A DNA stretch of 64,000 bases from Massiliimalia massiliensis (lineage in GTDB: Bacteria > Bacillota > Clostridia > Oscillospirales > Ruminococcaceae): NCBI RefSeq assembly GCF_900155615.1, contig NZ_FUHT01000002.1, positions 248,001 to 312,000 on the forward strand, read 5' to 3'. The position numbers were made by a program, and so were the translations under genes. Positions 55,938-63,359 of the stretch are shown here, in pieces. The notes beneath the pieces were generated by a model. It ran no database searches. It was not told where the DNA came from and saw only the letters and a program-made list of their open reading frames with translations. Each line of letters begins with the position of its first letter. Position 1 is the stretch's first letter.

Positions 55938-58910
55938 TTAGGATATTCCTCTCTCCATCTTCAGTTCGTGTTTTTGCTGGGCTTCCTTTTCCCGGATCGC
56001 CGCCAGCAGGCTGCGGATTCTGATCTTAACCGCGCCGAGGTTATTAATTTCGTCAATCTTAAGCTGCGTATATAATTTTCCTTTGGATTCCAAAATCGCG
56101 CGCACCTCGTCAGTGGTAATCGCGTCGATTCCGCATCCAAACGAAACAATCTGCACCAGTTCCATATCGGGTTGGGTGGTAACATAATCAGCGGCGTTAT
56201 AAAGCCGGGAGTGATAGGTCCACTGGTTTAAAACATGCACCTTTCCAACATCGCCCAGCCCTGCCACCGCGTCCTCTGTGACCAAAACCAGGTCAAACGA
56301 GGTCATCAGCTTATCGATCCCATGGTTGATTTCCGGATCGATATGGTAAGGCCGGCCAGCCAGGACAATGATCTTCTTGCCATGCTCTCTTGCGTAAGCA
56401 ATGGCCCGCTGGCCCTCCTGCTGGATTTCCCATCTCCATGCGTCATATACTGCAAAGGCTTCCCTGGCCGCCTGCTGGACAAGCGGGCGGGACACGCCGT
56501 ATTTGTTTCCAAAATGCTCGTAAGCCTTCTTTTCAAAATCCTTTGGACGGTGCAGCCCAAAATAGCCGTGGTCATAGGATACGTCTTCCAGCACCTCCAT
56601 ATTTGCATCCAGCAGCTCCGGATAATAGGCGACCACCGGACAGTTATAGTGGTTGTCGCCCTTTTTCTCATCAAAGTTATACGGCATACACGGATAGAAA
56701 ATCCGTTTCACGCCCTTTTCAAGCAGGTTGACAATATGCCCGTGCATCAGCTTTGCCGGATAACAGACCGTATCGGACGGAATGGTGTCCTGGCTCTTCC
56801 GGTAGAGCGCGCGGGTGGATACATCAGACAGGACTACTTCAAAGCCCAGCCGGGTTAAAAACGCGTACCAGAACGGGATGTTCTCGTACATGTTCAGCCC
56901 CATGGGAATTCCGATTTTTCCAAGTCCCCCGTCCACACCCTTCAGGGAACGCAGCTTTTGCAGTTTCCAGGCAAACATATTCGGGAGTTCCTTGTTTTCC
57001 TTCCGTCCAAGCGGTTTTTCACAGCGGTTGCCGGAAATAAACCTCCGCCCGCCGCTGAAGGTATTCACAGTCAGGTTGCAATTATTGTTGCAGAGTCCGC
57101 AGCTCACTGTTTTGGAGGAGTGTGTAAAGTGCTCCAGCTCCTCCAGCGTCATCAGCTCAGACCGGTCAAGGCGGAGCTCCTTCGCATAAAGCGCCGCGCC
57201 GTACGCTCCCATCAGCCCGGAAATAGATGGACGAATTACGTTCTGTTCCACCTCCAGCTCAAAGCTTCTCAGGATAGCGTCGTTTAAAAAGGTTCCGCCC
57301 TGCACCACGATATTGGTGCCGAGATCCTCCTTGGAAACAGCGCGGATCACCTTATAAATCGCATTTTTGGTCACGCTCATCGAAAGGCCGGCGGAAATAT
57401 CCTCAATGGTTGCGCCTTCCTTCTGCGCCTGCTTGACAGAGGAATTCATAAACACCGTACACCGGGAACCCAAATCCACCGGATGCTCCGCAAAGAGCCC
57501 GAGCTTTGCAAAGCTGGCCGCATCATAGCCCATCGACTTGGCAAAGGTTTCAATAAAGGAACCGCACCCGGAGGAGCAAGCCTCGTTTAAGACAATATTA
57601 TCAATCACGCCGTTGCGGATTTTAAAGCATTTGATATCCTGTCCGCCGATATCCAGCACAAAATCGACCTTCGGATTGAAGAAGCTGGCCGCCTTCAAAT
57701 GCGCCATGGTTTCCACCAAGCCGGTATCAGCATGGAAGGCATTGCAGATCAGATCCTCTCCATAGCCTGTCACGGCAGACCCCTTAATTGTAATTCTTTC
57801 ACCGCATTCATGGAGAATCCGCATGAGCTGTTTTCTTACAATTTCCACCGGGTTGCCCTGGTTGGAATTATAGTAGCTGTACAAGATGTCGTTATTTTCT
57901 CCGACAACCACCAGCTTGGTTGTCGTGGAGCCGCAGTCAATCCCTATGTAGGCGTCCCCGCTGTAATCAGCGAGATTTTTCATCGGGATCATCGCCTGAT
58001 TGTGGCGCGCGGTAAATGCGTCGTATTCTTCCTGGTTCTGGAACAGCGGCTGTAAACGCAGGGTGGTTACCGCTTCGTCTGCGGCGGTTTCCAGCTTTTG
58101 CACCAGTGTGTCATAATCAAAGCTACTGTTCTCTTCCTGCGCATAGATGGAAGCGCCCAGCGATACGGAATAAAGCGCATATTCTGGGAAAACGGATGTG
58201 TTTTCATCAAGTCTCAGCGTTTCGACAAAACGCTCCTGCAAGCCCTTGAAGAAGTGCAGCGGCCCGCCTAAAAACAGCACCTTTCCCTGTATCTTTCTTC
58301 CCTGTGCCAGGCCGGTGATAGTCTGGTCAACCACTGCCTGGAAGATACTTGCCGCGATATCCGATTTGCTTGCCCCCTGGTTTAACAGCGGCTGTATGTC
58401 CGATTTCGCAAATACCCCGCATCGGGAAGCAATCGTATAGATAAATTTGTGATCCTGGCTTAAGCGGTCAAGCTCGTCCGGCGCCACTGCCAGTAATGTC
58501 GCCATCTGATCGATAAACGCGCCGGTACCGCCGGCGCAGGAGCCGTTCATCCGTTCCTCGAACGCACCGGTACGACGGTCAAAGAAGAGAATTTTTGCGT
58601 CTTCCCCGCCAAGCTCAATGACAACATCGGTATCGGGGATTTTCTTCCGCACCAATTCTCCGGTCGCAAATACTTCCTGTACAAAAGGAATTTCGGCCGC
58701 CTTGGCAACCCCCAATCCAGCCGATCCGGATACGGCGGCGGAAAACCGCTTTCCGGCCAAAATCGGTTCTGCCCGCCGGATAATTTCCAATGTTTTCTGT
58801 CTTACCTGGGAGAAATGGCGTTCATAACATTCAAACAGGATCTGGTCATCCTCGGTAATCACCACTTTCGCTGTGGTAGAACCGATATCGATCCCCATGG
58901 AAATGCTCAT
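55938..58910 (-). CDS. Acyl-CoA dehydratase activase with two ASKHA domains
   Basis: A 990-residue protein with two BcrAD/BadFG ATPase domains: MGIDIGSTTAKVVI at residue 5 with Fe-S cysteines in GSCAGGTGAF and ASRCGVF, and IGIDCGSTTTKLVV near 323 with EACSSGCGSF and GSRCTVF. Then a cysteine-rich SCGLCNNNC...NRC segment near 625 and a DUF2229 region ending SFGCGIDAITTDEVRAILE. Such proteins use ATP to push electrons to very low potential for a dehydratase or double-cubane cluster protein. It works with the 442-residue partner. TTGCTT-18-TATAAT lies upstream. Confidence 0.87.
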   Translation of the reverse strand: MSISMGIDIGSTTAKVVITEDDQILFECYERHFSQVRQKTLEIIRRAEPILAGKRFSAAVSGSAGLGVAKAAEIPFVQEVFATGELVRKKIPDTDVVIELGGEDAKILFFDRRTGAFEERMNGSCAGGTGAFIDQMATLLAVAPDELDRLSQDHKFIYTIASRCGVFAKSDIQPLLNQGASKSDIAASIFQAVVDQTITGLAQGRKIQGKVLFLGGPLHFFKGLQERFVETLRLDENTSVFPEYALYSVSLGASIYAQEENSSFDYDTLVQKLETAADEAVTTLRLQPLFQNQEEYDAFTARHNQAMIPMKNLADYSGDAYIGIDCGSTTTKLVVVGENNDILYSYYNSNQGNPVEIVRKQLMRILHECGERITIKGSAVTGYGEDLICNAFHADTGLVETMAHLKAASFFNPKVDFVLDIGGQDIKCFKIRNGVIDNIVLNEACSSGCGSFIETFAKSMGYDAASFAKLGLFAEHPVDLGSRCTVFMNSSVKQAQKEGATIEDISAGLSMSVTKNAIYKVIRAVSKEDLGTNIVVQGGTFLNDAILRSFELEVEQNVIRPSISGLMGAYGAALYAKELRLDRSELMTLEELEHFTHSSKTVSCGLCNNNCNLTVNTFSGGRRFISGNRCEKPLGRKENKELPNMFAWKLQKLRSLKGVDGGLGKIGIPMGLNMYENIPFWYAFLTRLGFEVVLSDVSTRALYRKSQDTIPSDTVCYPAKLMHGHIVNLLEKGVKRIFYPCMPYNFDEKKGDNHYNCPVVAYYPELLDANMEVLEDVSYDHGYFGLHRPKDFEKKAYEHFGNKYGVSRPLVQQAAREAFAVYDAWRWEIQQEGQRAIAYAREHGKKIIVLAGRPYHIDPEINHGIDKLMTSFDLVLVTEDAVAGLGDVGKVHVLNQWTYHSRLYNAADYVTTQPDMELVQIVSFGCGIDAITTDEVRAILESKGKLYTQLKIDEINNLGAVKIRIRSLLAAIREKEAQQKHELKMERGIS

Positions 58911-59005
58911 AGACCTTCCTAACCTTTCTCTTTGATTCTCTATCTGTTTTCAATGGTGGAATGCCCACCCAAATTAATATGTTTGATACAATCTAAACAT
59001 AATCC

Positions 59006-59035
59006 ATTATACCATTTTTGTATTGTAATAAGCAA
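59006..59035 (-). promoter_or_regulatory. Promoter of the activase operon
   Basis: On the minus strand TTGCTT (59030-59035), 18 bp, TATAAT (59006-59011). Confidence 0.7.
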
Positions 59036-59090
59036 GTGCGTTTTTATCAACATTGACGAAGAATTTGGTAAAACTTCTATGATCCTGTAC

Positions 59091-59131
59091 AAAAAATGAG
59101 GAAAGGGATAACATTTCTGCCAGCCCTTTCC
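59091..59131 (-). terminator. Terminator of the methyltransferase gene
   Basis: GGGAAAGG and its partner (59124-59131 with 59100-59107 on the plus strand) form an 8-bp stem, followed on the minus strand by TCATTTTTT. Confidence 0.72.
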
Positions 59132-59152
59132 CTTCTCTGTAAATATTGCCTT

Positions 59153-59854
59153 TTATTTTCTTTTCAACACTGCGGCAAGCAGGTTCATGTCCTTGCCGGC
59201 ACCCGCTTCCATTGCTGGACGGTCACTCTGAGCATAAGGGTTTTCCTCACAGGCCAACCAGTCCCGCCACGCCTGATCACAGCAGGCAAGCTCCGATACC
59301 TCAAGCACTGAAATGTTTTGCGCCTTTGACAGATGTTCTCTCCACCACTGTCCGGATCGGATGGTTTTCATCGCTTCTTCATCCCAGGACAGCAGCATCG
59401 CTGGGCTTGGCCTTTCCATTTCCTGCTTCAATCCCGGAAAGGCTAAGGCAATCACGCCGTCCGGTTTAACCAACGGAGCCAGCTTTTCCTCCAGATAGCC
59501 TGCCTCCCGCCCGAAATAGTGATAGGAATCCACACTAACCACCGCGTCAAAATACCCATCAGCGAAGGGCAGCGCGTTTGCATCTGCATGAATCGGAATA
59601 ACCTGACTATCAATTCCCCACTGCAAAAAACGCCGGTAATTTTCTGTCGCCGGAATCCAGAGATCAACTGCGCAAACCTTTACCCCATATTCCTCAGCGA
59701 GAAACAGGGAGGTAATCCCCTGACCGCAGCCGAGATCCATAATCCGCATACCAGGCCTCAGGTTCAGCTTGGCGGTCAGCTCTTTTACCATGCGCAGAGC
59801 GTTCGGCCCCATCATCAGCGGTTTTAAATCGATTGTTTCATATTGCTTTTTCAA
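59153..59854 (-). CDS. SAM-dependent methyltransferase under a putative attenuator
   Basis: A 233-residue class I methyltransferase. The SAM site is MDLGCGQGITSLFLA near residue 39, motif II is VCAVDLW, and DANALPFADGYFDAVVSVDSYHYFG is the motif III-IV region. The substrate is not known; it resembles small-molecule methyltransferases rather than rRNA ones. AAGGAAG precedes the ATG. A 250-base leader with its own promoter, a five-codon ORF and a terminator lies upstream, so expression is probably controlled by premature termination. Confidence 0.85.
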   Translation of the reverse strand: MKKQYETIDLKPLMMGPNALRMVKELTAKLNLRPGMRIMDLGCGQGITSLFLAEEYGVKVCAVDLWIPATENYRRFLQWGIDSQVIPIHADANALPFADGYFDAVVSVDSYHYFGREAGYLEEKLAPLVKPDGVIALAFPGLKQEMERPSPAMLLSWDEEAMKTIRSGQWWREHLSKAQNISVLEVSELACCDQAWRDWLACEENPYAQSDRPAMEAGAGKDMNLLAAVLKRK

Positions 59855-59933
59855 TCATGTTCTTCCTTTCCGTTTTGTATATTTGTAAAGCAATCGCATA
59901 CAAGGAACACAAACCGCATCAGGAAAAGCAAAA

Positions 59934-59990
59934 ACGGCACAGTAAGCCTTACTGTGCCGTCATTCTCACATTACAGCTCTTTTCGGCACG
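59934..59990 (-). promoter_or_regulatory. Attenuator: terminator with competing anti-terminator
   Basis: On the minus strand ACGGCACAGTAA and TTACTGTGCCGT (59960-59934) form a 12-bp terminator stem with a 3-base loop, followed by TTTTTGCTTTT. An upstream CGTGCCG (59990-59984) can pair with the CGGCAC of the first terminator arm and so prevent termination. A third GTGCC copy lies near 60094-60090. This is the usual logic of leader attenuation. Confidence 0.68.
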
Positions 59991-60020
59991 TTCTGAAAAA
60001 ACTCAAAATAGTACAAAAAC

Positions 60021-60038
60021 CTAAGCAATGCAATTCAT
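60021..60038 (-). CDS. Five-codon leader peptide of the methyltransferase gene
   Basis: ATG AAT TGC ATT GCT TAG on the minus strand (MNCIA) follows GAGGAG at six bases, a far better ribosome site than chance. AAGCAATG and CATTGCTT around it (60023-60030 and 60036-60043) form a hairpin that covers the ORF. Ribosome stalling here could shift folding toward the anti-terminator, as in antibiotic-induced attenuators. Confidence 0.6.
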   Translation of the reverse strand: MNCIA

Positions 60039-60112
60039 TGCTTTCTCCTCATACGATTTTTGTGTTCTTACAGAACAATAGCCAAAAAGGCACCACCCTT
60101 CATCTGCCTGCT

Positions 60113-60141
60113 ATTATAACAGATCCAGACGATATTTGCAA
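60113..60141 (-). promoter_or_regulatory. Promoter of the methyltransferase leader
   Basis: On the minus strand TTGCAA (60136-60141), 17 bp, perfect TATAAT (60113-60118), immediately beyond the fprA stop. Transcription would start near 60106, about 250 bases before the methyltransferase. Confidence 0.85.
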
Positions 60142-60142
60142 T

Positions 60143-61306
60143 CTATTTTAAGAATCCTTCTGCCATTTCTTCCATCTGCGCAACATTTTCCGCCTTCATT
60201 GCCGAACGGATAGTAATCATCGGGTCGTAGAGCGTAATATTTTTCATCGTTTCCAAAATGGACTTCATGCATTTTCCGGCAGACGGAGCCCAGGAACCGT
60301 TTTCAATTAACGCAACCTTCCTGCTTTGGAAATTTTTCGCTTTCAGATGAAGCAAGAATTCTTCCATTGGCGGGAAAACATTCGCGTCATAAGAAGCGGC
60401 CAACAGCACCATCTTATCATAGCGAAACGCGTCTTCTACCGCTTCCGCCATATCATCCCGGGTCAGGTCAGTTAACGCCACCTTTTTCGCGCCCTTTTCC
60501 CTAAGGATATCAGCCATCTTCTTTGCGGCTTCGGCAGTATGTCCATGGATCGATGCATATGCTACCAGAACACCGTCATCCTCCGGCCGGTAACTGCTCC
60601 AGATATCATACAGGTTAATATAATGGCCGAGGTTTTCCCGTAAAATTGGGCCGTGCAGCGGGCAGATCATTCGGATATCCAAGGCGGCGGCTTTTTTTAG
60701 AAGCGCCTGTACCTGCATGCCATATTTCCCAACAATATTAAAATAATACCGGCGAGCCTCACAATCCCATGGTTCGTCCGTATCCAGTGTGCCGAATTTT
60801 CCGAACCCATCGGCTGAAAACAAGATTTTCTCAGACTGTTCATAGGCTACCATAACCTCCGGCCAATGCACCATCGGAGCCATAATAAACTGCAGAGTAT
60901 GCTTTCCAAGAGACAGCGTATCCCCTTCCTTTACAACATAGGCACGGGAAGAAAAATCCGCGTCAAAAAACTGCGGCAGCATCTGGAAGGTCTTTGCATT
61001 TCCAACCACCTGCATGTCCGGATAGCGGTCAAACAACGCCTTGATGTTGGCAGCATGATCCGGTTCCATATGGGAAACAATGAGATAATCTACCGGCCGC
61101 CCGGATAGCTCCTGCCCAAGATTTTCAAACCAACTGTCGGTTGCCCGGTCATCCACCGTATCCATTACGGCAATTTTATCATCCAAAATCACATAGGAGT
61201 TGTAAGACACACCATTTGGAACCTGATACTGGCTTTCAAACAGGTCCAAGGTTTTATCATCTACTCCAATATAGCGTATCGCTTCTGTAATCTGTGTATC
61301 TTTCAT
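60143..61306 (-). CDS. fprA: FprA-type flavodiiron protein (O2/NO reductase)
   Basis: A 387-residue A-type flavoprotein: a beta-lactamase-like diiron domain with HMEPDHAANIK (H-x-E-x-D-H ligands) near residue 80 and further ligands at residues near 147, 166 and 227, then a flavodoxin domain with the FMN loop ASIHGHTAEAA near 255. It reduces O2 to water in anaerobes with electrons from rubredoxin, protecting oxygen-sensitive enzymes; NO reduction is possible. AAGGAGGG precedes the start. Functionally it complements the rubrerythrin at 3910. Confidence 0.94.
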   Translation of the reverse strand: MKDTQITEAIRYIGVDDKTLDLFESQYQVPNGVSYNSYVILDDKIAVMDTVDDRATDSWFENLGQELSGRPVDYLIVSHMEPDHAANIKALFDRYPDMQVVGNAKTFQMLPQFFDADFSSRAYVVKEGDTLSLGKHTLQFIMAPMVHWPEVMVAYEQSEKILFSADGFGKFGTLDTDEPWDCEARRYYFNIVGKYGMQVQALLKKAAALDIRMICPLHGPILRENLGHYINLYDIWSSYRPEDDGVLVAYASIHGHTAEAAKKMADILREKGAKKVALTDLTRDDMAEAVEDAFRYDKMVLLAASYDANVFPPMEEFLLHLKAKNFQSRKVALIENGSWAPSAGKCMKSILETMKNITLYDPMITIRSAMKAENVAQMEEMAEGFLK

Positions 61307-61362
61307 TGATAACCCTCCTTGTTTTTCTCCTTTTTTGACTATCTGGTTTTCTATTCAAAAAT

Positions 61363-61391
61363 AGTATATCATTTTACGACAAAAAAGTCGA
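61363..61391 (-). promoter_or_regulatory. Promoter of fprA
   Basis: On the minus strand TCGACT (61386-61391), 17 bp, TATACT (61363-61368). CGACTTTTTTGTCG spans the -35 as a small inverted repeat. Confidence 0.65.
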
Positions 61392-61418
61392 TATTTATTT
61401 CACAATCTTCTTTTATAT

Positions 61419-62534
61419 CTATCTTTTATCTAATGCCGCTGATTCATACAGCTCATATTTTATCATTGCTGCTAATCTCTCAGAGGAAAAATCGTTTGTT
61501 TTCCAGCAGAGCTCCTCCAGTGCCTCCATATTCTCTGCAGAATATTCGACCTCCTTAGAGTACCCTTTGGCAATTTCAATTTGATCCTCCAGCGTCAGAC
61601 AGCCGTCCTGTGCCCATTTTTCAATATCTAAAAGCTGAACAACCAGTACGCTGAGGACGCAAAGCTTTATTTTGGCCAGAGCATCACCGTCAAAGACTGC
61701 TTTGGAAAGATAACGGAACAGGAAATAGACCAGCAGGTGCTCATAGTCTGTTTCGGCACGCGGGCTGCTGTCCATAAATTCCCGGCGTACTGCTAACAGC
61801 TCCGGAAGCTGCGCGGAAATCTGCTTTAGCTTCGCGGGCCATGTGGAATCCATCGGCTCCAGGCTTTGAAGCTCTGCAAGCAGATGACGGTAGCAGTCCG
61901 GCACATCTGCTTCCGGATGCTCCATCAGTGCAAGGCCGGATGATTTGACAGGCTCGTTCCGCTCCAATGCCTCCTGCAACGCTTCTCCGAAGGAGAGCAG
62001 CAGAAGCATCCGGTCTGAAACAGACTTTGCCCGATCCTGTACGATCTGATATGCCGTTTCCCGCGCCAGGCTAAGGCGTTCGTAAAGCGCCTGGTCAAAC
62101 GGCCGGCTGTCCGGCGGTTCCTCCTCCTCGACCGTTTCAAATTGATCCAGCGCACCGGTTCCGAAAATCAGCCGTCCGGCAGCCTCACAGCAAAGCCCCA
62201 GCCCAGCCTCCTTCACGTCGCCAAACCACTCATAGAAACGCGGATGCTCCGCACAGATTTGACACAAGCTAGTTTCTCCCAAATTCAGGATAATATCACA
62301 GAGATTTTCATGATTCAAAAACGCGCACCGCTCTCCATGCAAACGAAAATGAGCTTCTCCATTTTCGTTACAGATCTCACGGTTCAGCCGTTCTCCGAAC
62401 CTTCCTTCCACCGAACGGTAAAACCGCCCGCTTTCAGAGTCAATGTCAATCTCCCATCCAATGCAGCAATTATCTCCGCATTGGGCGGCAATACATCGAA
62501 ACTCTTTCCAGTAAGACGGCCTGATGACCCGCAT
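61419..62534 (-). CDS. FliB-like flagellin lysine N-methylase family protein
   Basis: A 371-residue protein with the FliB/YkgJ-type cysteine clusters: CIAAQCGDNCCIGWEIDID near residue 14, CAFLNHENLCDI near 70, CQICAEHPRFYEWFGD near 90 and GLCCEAAGRLI near 112, likely binding an Fe-S cluster. Salmonella FliB methylates flagellin lysines. No flagellar gene is in the window, and many non-motile Clostridia carry this family, so the real target is unclear. GGGGAACTG precedes the start. Confidence 0.82.
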   Translation of the reverse strand: MRVIRPSYWKEFRCIAAQCGDNCCIGWEIDIDSESGRFYRSVEGRFGERLNREICNENGEAHFRLHGERCAFLNHENLCDIILNLGETSLCQICAEHPRFYEWFGDVKEAGLGLCCEAAGRLIFGTGALDQFETVEEEEPPDSRPFDQALYERLSLARETAYQIVQDRAKSVSDRMLLLLSFGEALQEALERNEPVKSSGLALMEHPEADVPDCYRHLLAELQSLEPMDSTWPAKLKQISAQLPELLAVRREFMDSSPRAETDYEHLLVYFLFRYLSKAVFDGDALAKIKLCVLSVLVVQLLDIEKWAQDGCLTLEDQIEIAKGYSKEVEYSAENMEALEELCWKTNDFSSERLAAMIKYELYESAALDKR

Positions 62535-62589
62535 TTTCAGTTCCCCTTTCTGATAGGAAAGTCAGACTTCTATAAATTATACAAAAAGT

Positions 62590-62781
62590 TTATATTTTAT
62601 TTTTTAAACTTCTTGTAAATAGCTTATCCAATGTTTGCCGTGGCTCTTTCCTGTGATACAGCACTTCATAAACCGCCGCACAAATCGGCAGCTCCACATG
62701 ATAACGCTTTGAAAGCTCCATCCGTGCTTTGACCGTCGCGTATCCCTCCGCCAGCTCCTGTAAGGTTTTCCATCTGTCCTC
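62590..62781 (-). pseudogene. Remnant of gpsA (glycerol-3-phosphate dehydrogenase), C-terminal end only
   Basis: Reading from 62781 gives 63 codons to a stop at 62590 that match the tail of GpsA: LAEGYATVKARMELSKRY, then HVELPICAAVYEVLYHRK and a final LDKLFTRSLK, equivalent to Bacillus VVEGVRTTKAAYQLSKKY, MPITEALHQVL and ESLMAR. The NAD-binding and catalytic parts are absent; an in-frame stop lies just upstream at 62782. The upstream 100 bases are AT-rich with no gpsA match. The remnant is 5'-truncated and the functional gene must be elsewhere. Confidence 0.75.
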
Positions 62782-62880
62782 TCAATATGATTTTCTATTA
62801 TACTACAAAGCAACTGTTTAACGTTATTATACCATATTGTGAAGGAGAAAAGTAAACCCAATGTAAATATCATTATTCGG

Positions 62881-62925
62881 GAATAGAAGAATCCAGCCGG
62901 ATATTCCGGCTGGATTCTTCTATTC
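62881..62925 (-). other. 21-bp perfect hairpin containing the NUDIX stop codon
   Basis: 62881-62901 and 62905-62925 are exact complements around a 3-base loop. The NUDIX gene's TAG (62920-62922) lies in one arm. No T run follows on either strand, so this is not a standard terminator; it may stabilise the 3' end of the mRNA. Confidence 0.7.
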
Positions 62926-63354
62926 CCCTTTTAAAAATTCTTCCGCTTTGCTGATTAAATAAGGCTGGATCAGCGGATAAGTTAGCTTTTCAGGCAGGGT
63001 ATCAAAGCAGGCAATCTCACTGATCTCGTTTTGCAGCTCCCGTCCGAATGAAGCGACCTCTGCAAAAAACAGCTTTCCAAAGGTTTCCTCCCCAGAAGCA
63101 TTAACCCGGTTTTTCCCGGTTACAGAATAGACGCAGACCGGCTTAATTCGATAATCCACAGCGCCGGTTTCCTCTTCCAGCTCCCGTGCCGCTGTCTCCT
63201 CAATCGTCTCGCCTGGTTCCCGATGCCCGCCCGGCACCTCGTAGGTATCTCGTTCACAATGTCTGCAGAGCACCCATTTACCTTCATACTGTGCGGCGAT
63301 TACCGCAAACTTCAGCTTTTTGTCACAGGCACAGTCATAAAATCGGATTTTCAT
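62920..63354 (-). CDS. NUDIX hydrolase
   Basis: A 144-residue pyrophosphohydrolase with the full NUDIX box GGHREPGETIEETAARELEEETG at about residues 42-64, where the glutamates bind Mg2+. It resembles MutT/8-oxo-dGTP-type enzymes. ATG 63354 has GAGG nine bases upstream, inside the end of the preceding LysM gene; a TTG at 63363 is less likely. Substrate not determined. Confidence 0.88.
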   Translation of the reverse strand: MKIRFYDCACDKKLKFAVIAAQYEGKWVLCRHCERDTYEVPGGHREPGETIEETAARELEEETGAVDYRIKPVCVYSVTGKNRVNASGEETFGKLFFAEVASFGRELQNEISEIACFDTLPEKLTYPLIQPYLISKAEEFLKGE

Positions 63355-63359
63355 TCTGT

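Noticed and set aside
56235-56858. Open frame of about 207 codons antisense to the activase gene
   Set aside because: Shadow of the DUF2229 coding region.
62604-62873. 89-codon minus-strand frame between the FliB-like and NUDIX genes
   Set aside because: Its translation is Arg/Trp/Cys-rich and matches nothing. The neighbouring frame shows the GpsA tail, so this frame is a shadow of the remnant.
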